The notes beneath the pieces were generated by a model, which ran no database searches, was not told the DNA's origin, and was given only the letters and a program-made list of their open reading frames with translations. From contig JAOLZA010000018.1 in assembly GCA_028343615.1 (NCBI GenBank), positions 1 through 46,076 on the forward strand: DNA of 46,076 bases, read 5' to 3'. The translations under genes and the position numbers were made by a program. This document shows, piece by piece, positions 44,419 to 46,076 of the stretch. Source of the DNA: Verrucomicrobiota bacterium (GTDB lineage: Bacteria > Verrucomicrobiota > Verrucomicrobiia > Limisphaerales > UBA1100). The stretch's first letter is position 1; every line of letters begins with the position of its first letter.

Positions 44419-44879
44419 TCCTGTGCTTTTTGTTGTTCGAGCATTTTATCGATGGTTTGGTTGAGGATAGCGGCGTAGCCCTCGGCGTCCACGCATTTGT
44501 CATCGAGCGCCCCGCGCGCTTCATAGAGCCAGCCGCCGCCGTAGGGTTTTTTGTTAATGAGCGCGATGTTTGTTTGTAGCTCGAGGTTTGTGTCAGTAAA
44601 TTCCCCGTGTGTAAAAGCGTACACATCGGAGATTGCCTTGAATCCCTCCACCCATCCGAGAATTTGCCCCGGCTCAATCGCCGAGGTAGCCTTCACCTCG
44701 AAGCCGTGGTCCACCATATCCCCCAACATTCTTGTGGCGAATTTTGTAAACCCAATCCGCCACACGCTATCGGCCATTTCCCGGGCCCAGAAATGCGATG
44801 GGCTGTAAACGTAATCCACAGGCAAACGCGTGGCGAAATGCGTGCGCTTGAACAGCAGCGTTTTGTTTTCAGATGCCAT
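44415..44879 (-). CDS. Orphan GcvH-like lipoyl carrier protein
   Basis: 154 residues from the ATG at 44879; the longer frame to 44996 runs into the divergent gene and looks non-coding. It has the H-protein fold pattern: YSPSHFWAREMADSVWRIGF, TKFATRMLGDMVDHGFEV, the lipoyl-Lys site EGFK81AISDVY and the late motif PYGGGWLYEARG. Lipoylated H-proteins shuttle methylamine or, in the sHdr pathway, sulfur-bound intermediates. No gcvP, gcvT or lipoate ligase is near, and the carrier is instead the first gene of an Fe-S/GTPase/isoprenoid operon. This makes a role outside glycine cleavage likely. No Shine-Dalgarno is evident. Confidence 0.85.
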   Translation of the reverse strand: MASENKTLLFKRTHFATRLPVDYVYSPSHFWAREMADSVWRIGFTKFATRMLGDMVDHGFEVKATSAIEPGQILGWVEGFKAISDVYAFTHGEFTDTNLELQTNIALINKKPYGGGWLYEARGALDDKCVDAEGYAAILNQTIDKMLEQQKAQE

Positions 44880-44968
44880 GCGTGCCGTGAAGGTTTCTGA
44901 AACTATCGGGTGAGGCAAGCCACAAAAGTCTCGAAAGCCAACAGCCGGTGCGTATCCTGCCCATCCGC

Positions 44969-46076
44969 ATGATTTATTTCGACCACAATGCCACATCGCC
45001 GTTGAGTGACGCCGCGCGTGAGGCGTGGGTGGATGCGAGTGACCGGTTGGTGGGGAATCCTTCGAGTCCGCATCGGTTGGGGGCGCGGACGGAGAAGGCG
45101 TTGGCGGATGCGCGCGAGCAGTTGGCGGGGTTTTTGAGGTCCGAGGTATCGGATATTATTTGGACTTCAGGCGCGACTGAATCGAGCAATATGGTGATGT
45201 ATCACTATGCAGAGACGCTCGCGCCGGATACGGAGGTTTGGGTTTCGGCGATTGAGCATCCGTGTGTGTTGGAGGCCGCGCGTTCGCATTTTGGTGAGTG
45301 CTTGAAAACATTGCCGGTGACGTTGAGAGGTGTTTTAGATTTAGATGCTTTACGTGAGCGATTGGGGAAGCAGCGGCCTGGGCTCATTTCGGTGATGGCG
45401 GCGAATAATGAAACGGGGGTACTGCAGCCGTGGCGCGAGGTACGGGAGGTTTGTGCGGAGCACGACGTCCCGTTTTTTTGTGATGCGGCGCAGTGGATTG
45501 GCAAGCTGCCTTCAGTGGATTTAGGGGAGTGCGATTTTGTGAGCGGCTGCGCGCATAAATTTGGTGGACCGACAGGGGTAGGTTTTTTGAAGTGTCCGGC
45601 GCAAGGTGGTGTACGGTCGCAAATGGTCGGCGGGCCGCAGGAGGAAGGCCGGCGCGCGGGCACGGAAAATGTGGCCGGTGTGCTCTCGATGATAGCGGCA
45701 CTGGCGGAGCGCGAGGCGGCTTTGGTAAGCAACACTATTATAGAAAGAGAAGCGTGGCGGAATGCATTCGCGGCGAACCTCGCGGATGCGACAATTCTGG
45801 GCAAAGGAGAAGGCCGTTTGTGGAACACGGTTTCCGCATTGCTGCCGGGTGATTGCCGAGCGCGTTGGGTCGTGAAGCTCGATAAAGCGGGCTTCGCAGT
45901 TTCCACCGGTAGCGCCTGCGCCAGCGGCAAGGAAGCGCCAAGCCACGTACTCACGGCAATGGGTTTGGCGGCGGATGAAACCGACCGCGTGGTACGTTTT
46001 AGCAGCGGTTGGGAAACGACGGCGGATGACTGGCAAGCTTTGGCCAAAGGCGTCACCGAAGTGGCAGCCGATTTTT
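44969..46076 (+). CDS. Cysteine desulfurase, NifS/IscS type (3' end outside window)
   Basis: The frame is open from the ATG at 44969 to the window edge (369 codons). MIYFDHNATSPLS is the canonical start of class V PLP aminotransferases of the NifS/IscS group. IWTSGATESSNMV, AIEHPCVLEAA, AANNETGVLQPW, FFCDAAQWIGK, the PLP-lysine motif GCAHKFGGPTG and the active-site Cys loop STGSACASGKEAPSHVL follow in order. It releases sulfur from cysteine for Fe-S clusters or thio-cofactors. It is divergent from the lipoyl-carrier operon, sharing an 89-bp region. IscU is not seen. Only the last few residues should be missing. Confidence 0.95.
   Translation, partial: MIYFDHNATSPLSDAAREAWVDASDRLVGNPSSPHRLGARTEKALADAREQLAGFLRSEVSDIIWTSGATESSNMVMYHYAETLAPDTEVWVSAIEHPCVLEAARSHFGECLKTLPVTLRGVLDLDALRERLGKQRPGLISVMAANNETGVLQPWREVREVCAEHDVPFFCDAAQWIGKLPSVDLGECDFVSGCAHKFGGPTGVGFLKCPAQGGVRSQMVGGPQEEGRRAGTENVAGVLSMIAALAEREAALVSNTIIEREAWRNAFAANLADATILGKGEGRLWNTVSALLPGDCRARWVVKLDKAGFAVSTGSACASGKEAPSHVLTAMGLAADETDRVVRFSSGWETTADDWQALAKGVTEVAADF

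Noticed and set aside
44969-46076. Minus-strand ORFs (up to 283 codons) in the last kilobase
   Set aside because: The plus-strand frame encodes a complete cysteine desulfurase signature set and simply runs off the window edge.

Overview
The window looks like a chromosome segment from a free-living member of the Verrucomicrobiota, with Planctomycetota as the less likely alternative. The evidence is the set of families that are abundant in the PVC superphylum: CxxCH-bearing DUF1587/1595/1592/1588/1585 proteins, Tat-exported DUF1552 proteins, a cytochrome-WD40 hybrid, a PQQ-type propeller and a Tat-signal Gfo/Idh/MocA oxidoreductase. Many genes lack a clear Shine-Dalgarno and several begin with GTG or TTG. 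No phage, IS element, CRISPR array or rRNA is visible.

Layout. 1-8913: tail of an unknown gene, a large exported cytochrome c-WD40 protein, a ROK-family kinase, a convergent polyphosphate kinase and a PQQ-like propeller protein. 9037-18918: two DUF1592-type/DUF1552 pairs facing each other, one with a LamG domain inserted. 19158-22837: small secreted proteins (LRR lipoprotein, thioredoxin-like lipoprotein), an esterase-like alpha/beta hydrolase and a family-10-type pectate lyase. Three of these four genes (all but the hydrolase) share a ~45-50 bp upstream element. 22942-23017: tRNA-Arg(CCT). 23098-28069 (minus): a tight operon of SPFH-GYF_2 protein, GYF_2/zinc-ribbon membrane protein, APC permease and NagA. 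28232-38825: mostly single household genes (Aas-like acyltransferase/acyl-ACP synthetase, MsbA-like exporter, UvrD/PcrA-type helicase, ApbE, oxidoreductase, sodium:solute symporter).

38853-46076 is the most unusual part. A minus-strand run, partly translationally coupled (ATGA and GTGA overlaps), encodes an orphan GcvH-like lipoyl carrier, a G3E (CobW-type) GTPase, a small HdrA-like Cys protein, a 2x[4Fe-4S] ferredoxin, a DUF116-polyprenyl synthase fusion, and a prenyltransferase/terpene-cyclase-repeat protein. A NifS/IscS-type cysteine desulfurase is divergent from it, 89 bp away. The combination of lipoyl carrier, Fe-S electron transfer, metallochaperone-type GTPase and isoprenoid enzymes suggests an undescribed redox or isoprenoid pathway. 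That function is an inference from gene content only.

Regulatory features seen: a strong intrinsic terminator after the oxidoreductase and just ahead of apbE, a terminator-like hairpin in the ppk leader, a promoter placed so that tRNA-Arg would have almost no 5' leader, and a 29-nt palindrome between two convergent genes.
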